This document shows, piece by piece, positions 17,552 through 26,285 of a DNA stretch of 44,390 bases. The translations under genes were made by a program, and so were the position numbers. Each line of letters starts with the position of its first letter. Position 1 is the first letter of the stretch. This stretch comes from H111-94 sp034436045. Lineage in GTDB: Bacteria; Chloroflexota; Ktedonobacteria; Ktedonobacterales; Ktedonobacteraceae. Where the stretch lies: contig DAOTVZ010000003.1 in NCBI GenBank assembly GCA_034436045.1, forward strand, positions 1 to 44,390. The letters are read 5' to 3'. Below the pieces are notes generated by a model, which ran no database searches, was not told the DNA's origin, and saw only the letters and a program-made list of their open reading frames with translations.

Positions 17552-17860
17552 TTGAGCTTCGTTGACAAAACTCTAAAATGCCGTGACTGCGGGAACGATT
17601 TCGTTTTTACCGCAGGTGAACAAGAGTTCTACCAGCAGAAAGGGCTGATGAATCAGCCTGCTCGCTGCCCATCCTGTCGCGCCGCGCGCCGCGCCTCGGC
17701 TGGTAGCGCGAGCAATCGTTCTGAGCGCGCCCCCCGCGAGATGCACACCGTCATTTGTGCTGAATGCGGCACTGAGACCCAGGTTCCATTCTTTCCCAAG
17801 AATGATCGTCCGGTCTATTGCAGCTCCTGCTACGACAAGGTCCGCGTTAGCCGTGGCTAA
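17552..17860 (+). CDS. Zinc-ribbon protein with zf-trcl domain and C-terminal CxxC ribbon
   Basis: The 102-residue protein carries two zinc-binding units. The N-terminal one matches the zf-trcl pattern (SFVDKTLKCRDCGNDF, then FTAGEQEFY, then ARCPSCRAAR). The C-terminal one has VICAECG and VYCSSCYDK with VPFFPKNDRPV between, giving four more cysteines. Between them is a short Arg/Ser-rich link. I chose a TTG start at 17552 because a near-perfect AAGGAGGTCCCTAGT lies just before it and the family begins with this SFVDKTL sequence. Such proteins are frequent in Chloroflexota; a nucleic-acid-binding or transcription-related role is a guess. A good terminator follows at 17957. Confidence 0.85.
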   Translation: MSFVDKTLKCRDCGNDFVFTAGEQEFYQQKGLMNQPARCPSCRAARRASAGSASNRSERAPREMHTVICAECGTETQVPFFPKNDRPVYCSSCYDKVRVSRG

Positions 17861-17956
17861 CTCCCTGGTCGTGGGTGGGGTGTGATCAGTCACCCCCTGC
17901 GGAGTTGCGCCGCCCCGCCGTCTGGTGCGGATGATCTCCATCCAAAGCAATCTTCT

Positions 17957-17990
17957 AGCAAAGCAGAGGTTGGTTCTCTGTTTTGCTATT
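17957..17990 (+). terminator. Intrinsic terminator after the zinc-ribbon gene
   Basis: AGCAAAGCAGAG (17957-17968) pairs with CTCTGTTTTGCT (17976-17987) with one G-U, a 7-base loop, and a following ATTTCTT tract. Confidence 0.75.
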
Positions 17991-18144
17991 TCTTGTGTAA
18001 TGTAAAAATGGAATAAGGTGGCTACTTCTCCTGTTTCCCTCTATATACTACCCATGCTTCCGACCCGGCCTGGGTTGCCGGGGCGGTTTTATCCTCACAG
18101 CGCTCACCCATGTGTCCAATGGCTGCGATGGTTCGTTATTTTCC

Positions 18145-18172
18145 TTGACAGACATCGATTGCGTCTTATAAT
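18145..18172 (+). promoter_or_regulatory. Consensus sigma-70 promoter for the RelA/SpoT genes
   Basis: TTGACA at 18145-18150 and TATAAT at 18167-18172, both perfect, are separated by 16 bases. The start of transcription would be near 18180, giving a leader of about 180 bases. Confidence 0.82.
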
Positions 18173-18290
18173 AAAAGGAATAACATTTACTCGGCATTGT
18201 ACTCACGTGTTAGCGAACATGTGGCTACGCGCGTGGTGGAAATGTTATACATCTTCGATAGGTTATTATAAGTGGAGGTATCGGAGGTGA

Positions 18291-18345
18291 GGGAAAGAAC
18301 TCTTTTCCCACTGGTGGACAGCCCGGTGAGCCTGTTGTCTACCAG
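18291..18345 (+). promoter_or_regulatory. Two hairpins in the RelA/SpoT leader
   Basis: GGGAAA (18291-18296) pairs with TTTCCC (18304-18309). Directly after it CTGGTGGAC (18311-18319) pairs with GTCTACCAG (18337-18345) with one G-U. The second hairpin ends 18 bases before the start codon, so folding could expose or hide the ribosome site. No poly-T follows, so it is not a terminator. Confidence 0.4.
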
Positions 18346-18363
18346 CGGGCAGGTAGGTGCAGA

Positions 18364-20826
18364 ATGATGACCACCGAGTTTAATCAGGCCGCTAGTTCAT
18401 CGGTGTTGACAATTCAGAAAGTGACGGTGCTAGATAGCAGTCTTTCCCCGTCGAATATGACGCTGGAAGATTTATTGGCGGAAATACGCCAATATCTGAC
18501 AGAGCAAGACATCGAGAAGGTGCGTGCGGCCTATGAACTGGCGCGTAAGGCCCATAGTGGGGTGCTGCGGCGATCAGGCGAGCCGTATATTCAGCACCCG
18601 TTGGCAGTGGCGTTCTTGCTGGCAGGTATGCGTATCGACGCCGATGGCATTGTGGCTGCCCTGCTGCACGATGTCGTCGAGGATACCGAATACTCGCTGG
18701 ATGACCTGCGTGCCCAGTTTGGTACTGCGGTGGCGACGATTGTCGATGGCGTAACGAAGTTTGATGCCCTGGCCGGTAAAGTGCCGACGAAAGCTGCGCA
18801 GGCCGTGAGAGCAGTGGCTGCCGAAGAAGGCATTGCTGAGGCTATTGTTGATGTTGCCGCCTCTTCGACAGGAAACGTCGAGGAGCAGCAGCGACAGGTG
18901 CTTGATAAACGACGTCAGCGCATCGAGACGGTACGCAAGATGCTGATGGCGATGGCCGAAGACCCGCGCGTGGTCGTGCTAAAATTAGCGGATCGCTTGC
19001 ATAATATGCGCACATTGAGCGCGATGTCTCCGCAGCAGCAGCAGAATACCGCCCGTGAGACACGTGAGATTTATGTGCCGCTGGCCCGTCGTCTGGGCAT
19101 GGCACTGGTGCAGGCCGAACTGGAAGACCTGGCCCTGAGCTACCTGGAACCGGAACGCTACCGCAAGCTGGCCCGTGAGATCGAGCTTGAAGTCGAACGG
19201 CGTCGTCCCTATATTGAGCAGGTCTGCCGCATTTTGCAGGAAGAGATGGCGCGCGCCGGTATCCACGCTGAGGTACACGCCTGGCAAAAGCACGTGGCGA
19301 GCATCAATCGCAAGTTAGAAGAAATGCCGCGCCAGAGTGAAAATGAGATCAGCCAGGTACACGATCTCGTCTCTTTCCGCATCCTGGTCGATTCGGATCA
19401 CGAATGTTATCTCGCGCTCGGCCATATCCACGCCCTCTGGCGTCCAAAGGATGGGCGCATTAAGGACTTTATCGCAACACCTAAACTCAACGGTTATCAG
19501 TCGTTGCATACGACAGTCTTCTGCCTGGAGAATCGCCTGGCGGATATTCAGATTCGCACGCACGAGATGCAACGTACCGCCGATTATGGCATTGCCAGCT
19601 ACTGGTATCTCAAGGAGCGCGTGGGCAAGGATGAGACGACGGTCAATAGCTGGCGGCTCTCATACCGCGAGATGGTATCCTGGATTGAGCAGTTGCGCCA
19701 GTGGCAGCGCGAATTGCCTCAGCAGAGCGCCGATGAATTTGTCGAGGCGGTCAAGGGCGATCTCTTCCAGGAGCAGATTTTCGTGTTCACCCCCAAAGGC
19801 GAGGTCAAAGACCTGCCGCGCGGTTCAACCCCGCTAGATATGGCCTATCGCATCCATACCGATATTGGCGATCATTGTGCCGGTGCGCGCATCATTACTA
19901 ATCAGGATGACACGGGGCGGCTGGTTACACGATTGGTGCCACTGGATTACGAACTTAAGGGCGGCGAAATCGTAGATATCATGGTGAATCGCACCGTCCA
20001 CCCGACGCGCGACTGGCTCTCGTTCGCACGCACAGCAGCGGCTCGCAATAAGATTCGCCGCTATCTAAAGACGTATGAGCGCGAGATCAATTTACAACTG
20101 GGGCGTGAGCGCCTGGATCTGGCGCTGAAAGCCGTCGGTCTGGGCGGCCTGACGGACGAAATAGAGACCGTGATTCAACAGGTGTATATGCAGGAGGCTG
20201 CTCATTCGTTAAAGAAGTACACCAATTTTGATGATCTCTACGTCGCGTTGGGACGTGAGGACCTGCCGATAGAGCAACTCATGAAGCTGCTGATGCCGCA
20301 TCTGCAAACGCTTTTGCCGCCAGTGGATAAGGAAGGGGCAGGCGCAAAAAAACATGCTCACATTGCCGGTCGAGAGGAAAGCTTGAATGGGGGCCTGGTG
20401 AAACTGGCCTCATGCTGTTGTCCCATTCCGGGCGATGCCATTGTAGGAGTCCTCAATCCGAGCAAGGGTATGCTGGTGCATCGGGCCGATTGCCGCTCGC
20501 TGCAGCGCTATCGCAAGAACTCAAAGGCCCTGGTCGAGGTCAACTGGTTGCAGATTGAACCTGAATCGTATCGGGTTCCTGTTGTGATTGTTGCTCATGA
20601 TCGCGCGGGTCTGTTGCGCGATGTGGCGGCAGTGGTGGCCGATGCCGGTATTAATATGACTTCTGTAACCTCTTCGACCAATGTTTCTTTGCAGAAAGCA
20701 GTGATTACCGTCACCCTGGAAATCGCGGCAATTGATGGTATCCACGATCAGATCGAACGCATCTTCCGTCGTCTACGGCAGGTAAAAAACGTGGTCAGTG
20801 TGGAGCGCGCTCTGACGACGAAATAA
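18364..20826 (+). CDS. rel: Bifunctional (p)ppGpp synthetase/hydrolase (RelA/SpoT family, Rel)
   Basis: The 820-residue stringent-response enzyme makes and degrades (p)ppGpp. The hydrolase HD domain is intact: YIQHPLAV, H102-D103 in LLHDVVEDT, and D210/N214 in LADRLHNMRT. The synthetase domain is intact: HDLVSFRILV, GRIKDFIATPKLNGYQSLHTT, and IQIRTHEMQ. The RIKD loop is the RXKD type found in bifunctional enzymes. The regulatory half has a TGS domain (IFVFTPKGEVKDLPRGSTPLDMAY), the conserved Cys segment LASCCCPIPGD and a C-terminal ACT domain (VVIVAHDRAGLLRDVAAVV). An unusual insert of about 45 residues (KVPTKAAQ...EEQQRQVLDKRR) lies between the HD motifs. It is followed after 94 bp by a paralogue, probably in the same transcript. 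Confidence 0.94.
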   Translation: MMTTEFNQAASSSVLTIQKVTVLDSSLSPSNMTLEDLLAEIRQYLTEQDIEKVRAAYELARKAHSGVLRRSGEPYIQHPLAVAFLLAGMRIDADGIVAALLHDVVEDTEYSLDDLRAQFGTAVATIVDGVTKFDALAGKVPTKAAQAVRAVAAEEGIAEAIVDVAASSTGNVEEQQRQVLDKRRQRIETVRKMLMAMAEDPRVVVLKLADRLHNMRTLSAMSPQQQQNTARETREIYVPLARRLGMALVQAELEDLALSYLEPERYRKLAREIELEVERRRPYIEQVCRILQEEMARAGIHAEVHAWQKHVASINRKLEEMPRQSENEISQVHDLVSFRILVDSDHECYLALGHIHALWRPKDGRIKDFIATPKLNGYQSLHTTVFCLENRLADIQIRTHEMQRTADYGIASYWYLKERVGKDETTVNSWRLSYREMVSWIEQLRQWQRELPQQSADEFVEAVKGDLFQEQIFVFTPKGEVKDLPRGSTPLDMAYRIHTDIGDHCAGARIITNQDDTGRLVTRLVPLDYELKGGEIVDIMVNRTVHPTRDWLSFARTAAARNKIRRYLKTYEREINLQLGRERLDLALKAVGLGGLTDEIETVIQQVYMQEAAHSLKKYTNFDDLYVALGREDLPIEQLMKLLMPHLQTLLPPVDKEGAGAKKHAHIAGREESLNGGLVKLASCCCPIPGDAIVGVLNPSKGMLVHRADCRSLQRYRKNSKALVEVNWLQIEPESYRVPVVIVAHDRAGLLRDVAAVVADAGINMTSVTSSTNVSLQKAVITVTLEIAAIDGIHDQIERIFRRLRQVKNVVSVERALTTK

Positions 20827-20920
20827 AAAATCAGGGATTCAGAAAATAGAACGAGAGACCAGCGAGAGACAAATTTGCTATTACATAGTAAAAGTATTGC
20901 TTTAAGCTCGACCTCAGATT

Positions 20921-23425
20921 ATGCTGATAGCAGGTGGGCTGGATAGTTTACACGGATTTCCGCATAAGTATATGTACATGATAGACGGCGCTGTTGACCA
21001 ACATAAACAACAGGAACAATCAATCATTGGGCGTGATTTCGAGCCTGAGATTGCGAACCTGCTTTCACTGACGTATCGTTATATGTCACCCCCGGAGAGG
21101 GAACTGGTGGCGAAGGCGTTACGCCTGGCGCGTGAGCGTTGCCAGGGTGTGATCGGTCTGCGCCCGATTCCACCGCTAGAGCATGCGCTGGCGGTAGCTA
21201 CTATTCTGGCTGATATGCATATTGATGCCATCGGTGTCTCCGCCGGTCTCTTGTTTGAAGCCGTTGATGCCGACCTGCTGGAGCTGAGCCAGGTTGAGCA
21301 ATTATTGGGCCTGCCGACCGCGCGCGTCATCGGCAGTATGCTGCGCCTGAACATCCTGGAACGCACCAAGCGACAGGTTTCTTCTCAAGCCGCGCCGGAA
21401 GAGGCAGCACGCGAGAATACGGTTGTTACCTCTAACGAAAGCAAAAAGGGGCGCGCGCGTGAGATGTTACGCCGCCAGCAATCCGAGACGGTACGCAAGA
21501 TGTTCGTGGCCATGGCCGACGACCCGCGTGTGGTGTTGCTCAAACTGGCCTACCGTTTGCACGCGATGCGCATGCTGACACAGCCTACCTATGCGAGCGA
21601 GCCGCAGGAACGCTACCGCATGGCGCAGGAAACGCGCGAGATTTATGCACCCCTGGCCGGACGACTGGGCATGGCACGCATGGAGAGCGAGCTAGAAGAC
21701 CTGGCTTTCCAGATTCTGGAGCCGGATAAGTATGCCTGGGTGCGCAGCATCGTCGAGGAAGAGAGTAACCAGTGGCGCTCCTACGTGGAGCGCGTGTGCG
21801 ACATCCTGCGCCGCGAAATGGCCTCCATTGGCGTCAACGCCGAGGTATCCGGGCGCGTCAAGCATCTCTATAGCTTTTATAAGAAGCTCCAGCGCAGTGG
21901 CAAGGATGTCGGCGAACTGAAGGATGTCAAATCGGTGGTAGAGATTGGCCAGATTCATGACCTGATCGCTTTCCGCATTCTGGTTGACACCACACAGGAT
22001 TGTTACTTAGCGCTGGGTCACGTGCATAGCCTGTGGCGACCAAAAGAGGGACGCATCAAGGACTTTATCGCCAATCCCAAGCCCAACGGCTATAGCGCGC
22101 TGCACACCACTGTCTTCTGCCTGGACGACCACCTCGTCGAGATTCAAATTCGCACGCATAAGATGCACGAGATGGCCGAGTATGGCGTTGCTATGCACTG
22201 GCACTATAAAGACGTGGGCGATGCCGCTTCACCCTCTGCGCGCGAATTGCTCTCCTGGCTGCGCCAGTTAAATGAGTGGCAACATGATCTGCGTTCAACC
22301 TCGACCAGCGATACCGAGTTTGCCGATGCGGTCAAGGACGATATTTTCCAGGAACAGATCTTTGTCTTCACTCCAAAGGGCGAGGTCAAAGACCTGCCCG
22401 TCGGCTCAACACCGCTGGATTTCGCCTATCGCGTCCACACCAAACTTGGCGATAAATGCGCGGGTGCGCGCATCATCACTGAGGCCGGAGAGGGCTTTGG
22501 GAGCCGTCTCGTCACGCGCATGGTACCACTGGATTACGAACTCAAGAGCGGCGAGATTGTCGAAATCGTCACGAGCCGCACCGCGCACCCAACGCGCGAC
22601 TGGCTCAATTTTGTGCGTACCGCTGCCGCCAGAAGCAAGATACGCCGCTATTTGAAGACGCACGAGCGGCATATCAATATTCAGATCGGACGCGAGCGCC
22701 TGGATCGTGAACTCAAGCTGTTGCTCGGCTCACGTGGTATTGAGGCAATTAACGAGGATGCCGAGCGCTGGTTGTGCGAAGAGTATCGCCTGGAAGACAT
22801 TGAAGATCTGCTCTCGGCCATCGGTGCAGACGATATTCGTCCCCACGCCGTCGCCGTCAAGCTGGTCGAACACTGGCAGCGCGAGGGCAAGGAGTTCAAA
22901 GAGACGAAGGACGATGAGCAGGGCCTGTTGCCCACCTCAGCACCTAGCGCCAAATCTACCTCGTCCGCGCAGTTGCAGGTGGCCGGCGTCAGCGGCCTGC
23001 TGACAAAGCTGGCGAATTGCTGTTGCCCGTTGCCAGGAGACGAGATTGTTGGTTTTGTCAGTCGTGGCAAAGGCGTGGTAGTGCATCGTGCCGATTGCCA
23101 GAACATTCGCCGCCATCGTGACCGCGACCGTGAGCGTCTGATTAACGTCAACTGGGTCAGCATGAGTCAGCCGCGTTACCTGGCCCCCATTGTCATCTCG
23201 GCCCATGATCGCCCCGGCCTGCTACGCGACATTGCTACCATCGTCTCCGATGTCGGCGTTAACATGACCGCTGTCAACACGCGCATGCACAGCGACCGCG
23301 AAACCGTCATCATCACCGCGACGCTGGAGATCGATGGCCTTGCGCAACTGGAACGCCTCTTCGCGCGTCTGGGACGTGTCAAAGATGTCATGCACGTGAA
23401 ACGCAACCTGGGTAAACGCACGTAA
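20921..23425 (+). CDS. Second long RelA/SpoT protein with degenerate hydrolase site
   Basis: The 834-residue paralogue has the same order: HD, synthetase, TGS, Cys segment, ACT. The HD motifs are lost: the position of LLHDVVEDT reads LLFEAVDAD (F112, E113), and LADRLHNMRT reads LAYRLHAMRM (Y211, A215). The synthetase is preserved: HDLIAFRILV, GRIKDFIANPKPNGYSALHTT and IQIRTHKMHEMAEYG. TGS (IFVFTPKGEVKDLPVGSTPLDFAY), LANCCCPLPGD and the ACT domain are also complete. The protein should therefore make (p)ppGpp but not hydrolyse it, leaving degradation to its neighbour. The start is uncertain: the ATG at 20921 has no clear ribosome site, and ATGs at 20972 and 20978 are alternatives. A shared terminator follows. 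Confidence 0.92.
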   Translation: MLIAGGLDSLHGFPHKYMYMIDGAVDQHKQQEQSIIGRDFEPEIANLLSLTYRYMSPPERELVAKALRLARERCQGVIGLRPIPPLEHALAVATILADMHIDAIGVSAGLLFEAVDADLLELSQVEQLLGLPTARVIGSMLRLNILERTKRQVSSQAAPEEAARENTVVTSNESKKGRAREMLRRQQSETVRKMFVAMADDPRVVLLKLAYRLHAMRMLTQPTYASEPQERYRMAQETREIYAPLAGRLGMARMESELEDLAFQILEPDKYAWVRSIVEEESNQWRSYVERVCDILRREMASIGVNAEVSGRVKHLYSFYKKLQRSGKDVGELKDVKSVVEIGQIHDLIAFRILVDTTQDCYLALGHVHSLWRPKEGRIKDFIANPKPNGYSALHTTVFCLDDHLVEIQIRTHKMHEMAEYGVAMHWHYKDVGDAASPSARELLSWLRQLNEWQHDLRSTSTSDTEFADAVKDDIFQEQIFVFTPKGEVKDLPVGSTPLDFAYRVHTKLGDKCAGARIITEAGEGFGSRLVTRMVPLDYELKSGEIVEIVTSRTAHPTRDWLNFVRTAAARSKIRRYLKTHERHINIQIGRERLDRELKLLLGSRGIEAINEDAERWLCEEYRLEDIEDLLSAIGADDIRPHAVAVKLVEHWQREGKEFKETKDDEQGLLPTSAPSAKSTSSAQLQVAGVSGLLTKLANCCCPLPGDEIVGFVSRGKGVVVHRADCQNIRRHRDRDRERLINVNWVSMSQPRYLAPIVISAHDRPGLLRDIATIVSDVGVNMTAVNTRMHSDRETVIITATLEIDGLAQLERLFARLGRVKDVMHVKRNLGKRT

Positions 23426-23450
23426 GGGCTTCGGCTATGTAGAAGCAACG

Positions 23451-23486
23451 AAAAAAGCGGTCATGCTCTAAGCTGACCGCTTTTTT
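23451..23486. terminator. Bidirectional intrinsic terminator
   Basis: AAAAAAGCGGTCA (23451-23463) and TGACCGCTTTTTT (23474-23486) form a perfect 13-bp stem with T-runs on both strands. It ends transcription of both the RelA/SpoT pair and the convergent sigma-factor gene. Confidence 0.92.
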
Positions 23487-23496
23487 GTGGGAGTGC

Positions 23497-24780
23497 TTAA
23501 CCGCGCAGGCGCTCTAGCACGGGAGGTTGGCGCAGTTTTGCCAGCGCCCCGGCCTCGATCTGGCGTACCCGCTCGCGTGTGATACCCAGTTCGCGCCCGA
23601 CCTGCTCTAACGGATGGGCCTGGCTGTTGCCGAGGCCGAAGCGCAGTTGCAGCACCAGTTGTTCGCGTGGCGTGAGTACCGACTCCAGCACGCGCTGTAC
23701 CTCATCCTTCAGCGTTTGCGTGGTGGCGATATCTTCTGGCGAAGCCGATTCGGTATCGGCCAGCACATCGCCCAACTCCTGCTCCTCGTCCTCGCCGACT
23801 GGCAATTCTAGCGAGACGGGCGCGCCAGGGGCTGATTGTAACTCGACCATGCGAATGGGGTCAAGGCCGGTGGCTTCGGCCAGTTCCAGGTCGGTTGGCT
23901 CGCGGCCCAGTTCTTGCAACAGGCGCTGACGCTCACGACGGATGCGGTTGAGCGCCGTATTGACGTAGACTGGCAGGCGAATCGTGCGGCCTTTGTCCGC
24001 GACGGCCCGGCTGATGGCCTGACGAATCCACCAGGTAGCATGGGTGGAAAAGCGGTGCCCGCGCCGCCAATCATAGCGCTGCACCGCGCGGATCAGGCCA
24101 ATGTTGCCCTCTTGAATAAGATCGAGCAGCGTCAGGCCGCGCCCGACATAGCGCTTGGCGATACTGACGACGAGGCGCAGGTTGGCCAGAATGAACTGCT
24201 TCATGGCTTCGCGGTCGCCAGCTTCAATGCGTTGCGCCAGTTCGATCTCGCGCTCATGCGTAATCATTGGCACGCGGCCTATTTCGCGTAGATAAGTCAT
24301 CACGGCATCGGACTCCCCAGAGTCGGAGTCGCTGAGTGTATGCTCATCGCCATCTTCTGAACGGCGGCGGCGCATAGCGGGACGACGTGCGGGTGCTTCA
24401 TGTCCGGTTGCCAGTGGGGGAATGGTGAGCAGGGCGGTTGCTTCCAGGTCTGACGCCGCGTGGGTCAGGTTGTCGTGTAGCTCGTGGAGGTCCGTCATAT
24501 CCTCTAACTCCAGGGGTCCAGTATCGAGGCCCGTTAAAGATTCTTCCTCCTCAATTGCCGCAGCATCCTCTATATCCTCTGCACCGTTTCCTCCCTCCTC
24601 TACTATTTCTTCTAAAGAATCCGTGTTATGCCCTTCCCCCACCTCATCCTCTGTTGTATAATCGAGATCCTTGCCCAAGAGTTGCTCAACGAGGTCGAGT
24701 GGCTCTTGAAGATCTGTGGGTGTCTGTTTGTCGTTTAAGGTAAGCGTTGTTCCCGTCATGGCACGCTCCATGTCAATCAT
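23497..24780 (-). CDS. Primary-type (group 1/2) sigma-70 factor
   Basis: The 427-residue sigma factor has an acidic, low-complexity N-terminal 145 residues in place of a normal region 1.1. Region 1.2 follows (SDAVMTYLREIGRVPMITHE), then region 2 (ANLRLVVSIAKRYVGRGLTL, LDLIQEGNIGLIRAVQRYDW, FSTHATWWIRQAISRAVAD), region 3 (RLPVYVNTALNRIRRERQRL) and region 4 with the helix-turn-helix at HPLEQVGRELGITRERVRQIE. The RYDW...FSTHATWWIRQAI block is that of sigma factors reading TATAAT-type -10 boxes. The ATG at 24780 follows GGAGGGCGCAGA; the frame opens at 24819 without a site. Region 1.1 is replaced by an acidic stretch, so it is either the housekeeping factor in a short form or a group 2 paralogue; the window cannot decide. 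Confidence 0.9.
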   Translation of the reverse strand: MIDMERAMTGTTLTLNDKQTPTDLQEPLDLVEQLLGKDLDYTTEDEVGEGHNTDSLEEIVEEGGNGAEDIEDAAAIEEEESLTGLDTGPLELEDMTDLHELHDNLTHAASDLEATALLTIPPLATGHEAPARRPAMRRRRSEDGDEHTLSDSDSGESDAVMTYLREIGRVPMITHEREIELAQRIEAGDREAMKQFILANLRLVVSIAKRYVGRGLTLLDLIQEGNIGLIRAVQRYDWRRGHRFSTHATWWIRQAISRAVADKGRTIRLPVYVNTALNRIRRERQRLLQELGREPTDLELAEATGLDPIRMVELQSAPGAPVSLELPVGEDEEQELGDVLADTESASPEDIATTQTLKDEVQRVLESVLTPREQLVLQLRFGLGNSQAHPLEQVGRELGITRERVRQIEAGALAKLRQPPVLERLRG

Positions 24781-25242
24781 TCTGCGCCCTCCATGAAAAG
24801 TTAATATCTCAAGCAGCAAGATATATGTTTTTCGGTTGTGTCCTACACTCAGGGAAAGCGAACCTTCGCTGGGACATGTTGTCCAAGTGCCGAGTGGGAG
24901 GAATCAATGATGTGCAATTTGTTTCCTCTGTAAGAAAACATAGCCAGGCCGGAAAATATTCCTGTTCTAATTATAACGCAAGACCTCCATTGATTCTAGT
25001 CCTCGCGCGGCCTTTTTTGGCCCGCGTGTAATATCTGGCCACAACGTGCTGCCTGCCTGTCTACGGCTTGTTCATGGCTCGTCGATGAATTGTCTATACT
25101 TTGCCTGCCAGCCGTCACAGTATGCGTATGTATATACGCGCGAGAGGGTCTAAGGTAGCAACGAATCGCTACTTCGCCGTGCTATCAGCGCGGAACTGCT
25201 TGCTGCGGGCGTAGATAACTACTTAAATACTATTTCCCTCGC
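24781..25242. other. Intergenic region upstream of the sigma-factor gene
   Basis: The 462 bp hold no convincing gene. A TATAAT on the minus strand (plus-strand ATTATA near 24970-24976) could be the sigma-gene -10, but no matching -35 is seen. Short dyads occur at about 25005-25028 (GCGCGGCC against GGCCCGCG around TTTTTT) and 25154-25172 (GTAGC...GCTAC). Confidence 0.4.
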
Positions 25243-25668
25243 TCAAACTGAATATTCCGACAGCACATACGCTGCCTGCCTGATGAGCGTATGCTTCGGC
25301 GTAGGGGTAGGTGTCTGGGGATGTTGCCGACGATACTGAAGAATCGTCTGCTGCACAAGTTGAATAATCTTTGTGACTGGAACGTGGCGGCGTTGCGCGA
25401 TTTCGTTCAATGTCATATGAGCATCGGACTTCGTCGGGGCAAGATGAAGGGCGGTATATAGCGTACTCTGGGGCACATGATAGACACGCGCGATGTAGGG
25501 CACGGTCATCCAATCATGGATGGCTCTCACATCGCCCACCTTGACCAGTGTACGTTGCTGCTGAAAGGCATGAAATGCCCGCACAGTGCTGGCCGCCGCC
25601 AGTACCACGCTTGCAATTGCCAGTACCAGCAAGGCGCTGATAATGATGATTTTCAGCCGTGTACTCAT
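25243..25668 (-). CDS. Single-pass membrane protein of unknown function
   Basis: The 141-residue product has one N-terminal transmembrane helix (about 7-28). A soluble helical domain follows with the segment VGDVRAIHDWMTVPYIARVY and, later, TLNEIAQRRHVPVTKIIQLV. The pattern (W-M-T-V-P-Y-I-A, then a short helix pair like a degenerate helix-turn-helix) recurs in membrane-anchored proteins of Chloroflexota, as far as I remember, without known function. The C-terminus has a short Thr-Pro linker. GAGGGCGGGCC precedes the ATG at 25668. It lies 41 bp behind the Uma2 gene on the same strand and may share its transcript. I assign no function. Confidence 0.7.
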   Translation of the reverse strand: MSTRLKIIIISALLVLAIASVVLAAASTVRAFHAFQQQRTLVKVGDVRAIHDWMTVPYIARVYHVPQSTLYTALHLAPTKSDAHMTLNEIAQRRHVPVTKIIQLVQQTILQYRRQHPQTPTPTPKHTLIRQAAYVLSEYSV

Positions 25669-25709
25669 GGCCCGCCCTCTTTACTCGTTATGGGCGAAGA
25701 TGACATCCT

Positions 25710-26285
25710 TCACTTATCTTTGGTAAGGGGAACATTATAATAGATAATATCCATTGGTAGCAGCAGATCGATACTGGAGAATTTTACTATGTCATCGGAT
25801 TCAAAGGGATGAAGAATCCATAGCCGACCGTTCGTTCTGCGATATACCTCTACCGCACGTCGGCGTGTATTTACCAGCACATATTCCTCAATGCTTGGGC
25901 ATTCCCGATAATAGGCAAATTTATCACTGCGATCATATGCCTCTGTGCCGGGTGAAAGAACTTCTATGACCAGACGGGGATTACGAATAACTAAAGCGCC
26001 TTCACTCCTATCTTGTTCGTCACAACTCACGGTAACATCTGGAAAAACGATGCGCTCTTCCGCCAGCAGTACCTGAGCGTCGGAGCCATAGACATCACAT
26101 GGCCCATCGAGCAAATGCCTGCCAATTTCACGCACTAGATGAGAAGCGATACGAGCATGAGCGAGATTACCTCCTGCAAGCATATAGGCATAGCCATCAA
26201 TATATTCGTAACGTTGTTCGCTCTTCCTATTGAGTTCCATATATTCCGCAACGCTTATTTTAAGTTGCTGGGGGCGTGAGAGCAT
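25710..26285 (-). CDS. Uma2-family (DUF820) PD-(D/E)XK nuclease-like protein
   Basis: The 191-residue product matches the Uma2 family, common in cyanobacteria and Chloroflexota. The N-terminal pattern SVAEYMELNRKSEQRYEYIDGYAYMLAGG is followed by the nuclease-like core: FPDVTVSCD supplying the Asp, and RLVIEVLSPGTEAYDRSDKF supplying Glu and Lys of the PD-(D/E)XK arrangement. The C-terminal YRECPSIEEYVLVNTRRRAVEVYRR is also typical. AAGAAAGGAACGAGGTC precedes the ATG. Biological function in these bacteria is not established; they often multiply in genomes, and a relic of another copy lies just upstream (26349-26400). Confidence 0.88.
   Translation of the reverse strand: MLSRPQQLKISVAEYMELNRKSEQRYEYIDGYAYMLAGGNLAHARIASHLVREIGRHLLDGPCDVYGSDAQVLLAEERIVFPDVTVSCDEQDRSEGALVIRNPRLVIEVLSPGTEAYDRSDKFAYYRECPSIEEYVLVNTRRRAVEVYRRTNGRLWILHPFESDDIVKFSSIDLLLPMDIIYYNVPLTKDK

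Larger units (their letters stand above)
17861..18363. other. Intergenic region with palindrome, terminator, promoter and relA leader
   Basis: The 503 bp without a gene contain, in order: a diverged copy of the dispersed palindrome around 17876-17895 (GGGGTGTGATCAGTCACCCC), the terminator at 17957-17990, the promoter at 18145-18172, and a leader of about 180 bases with two hairpins before the first RelA/SpoT gene. Confidence 0.6.

Noticed and set aside
24438..24743. Plus-strand frames over the acidic tract of the sigma factor
   Set aside because: They are antisense to low-complexity codons and have no start signals.
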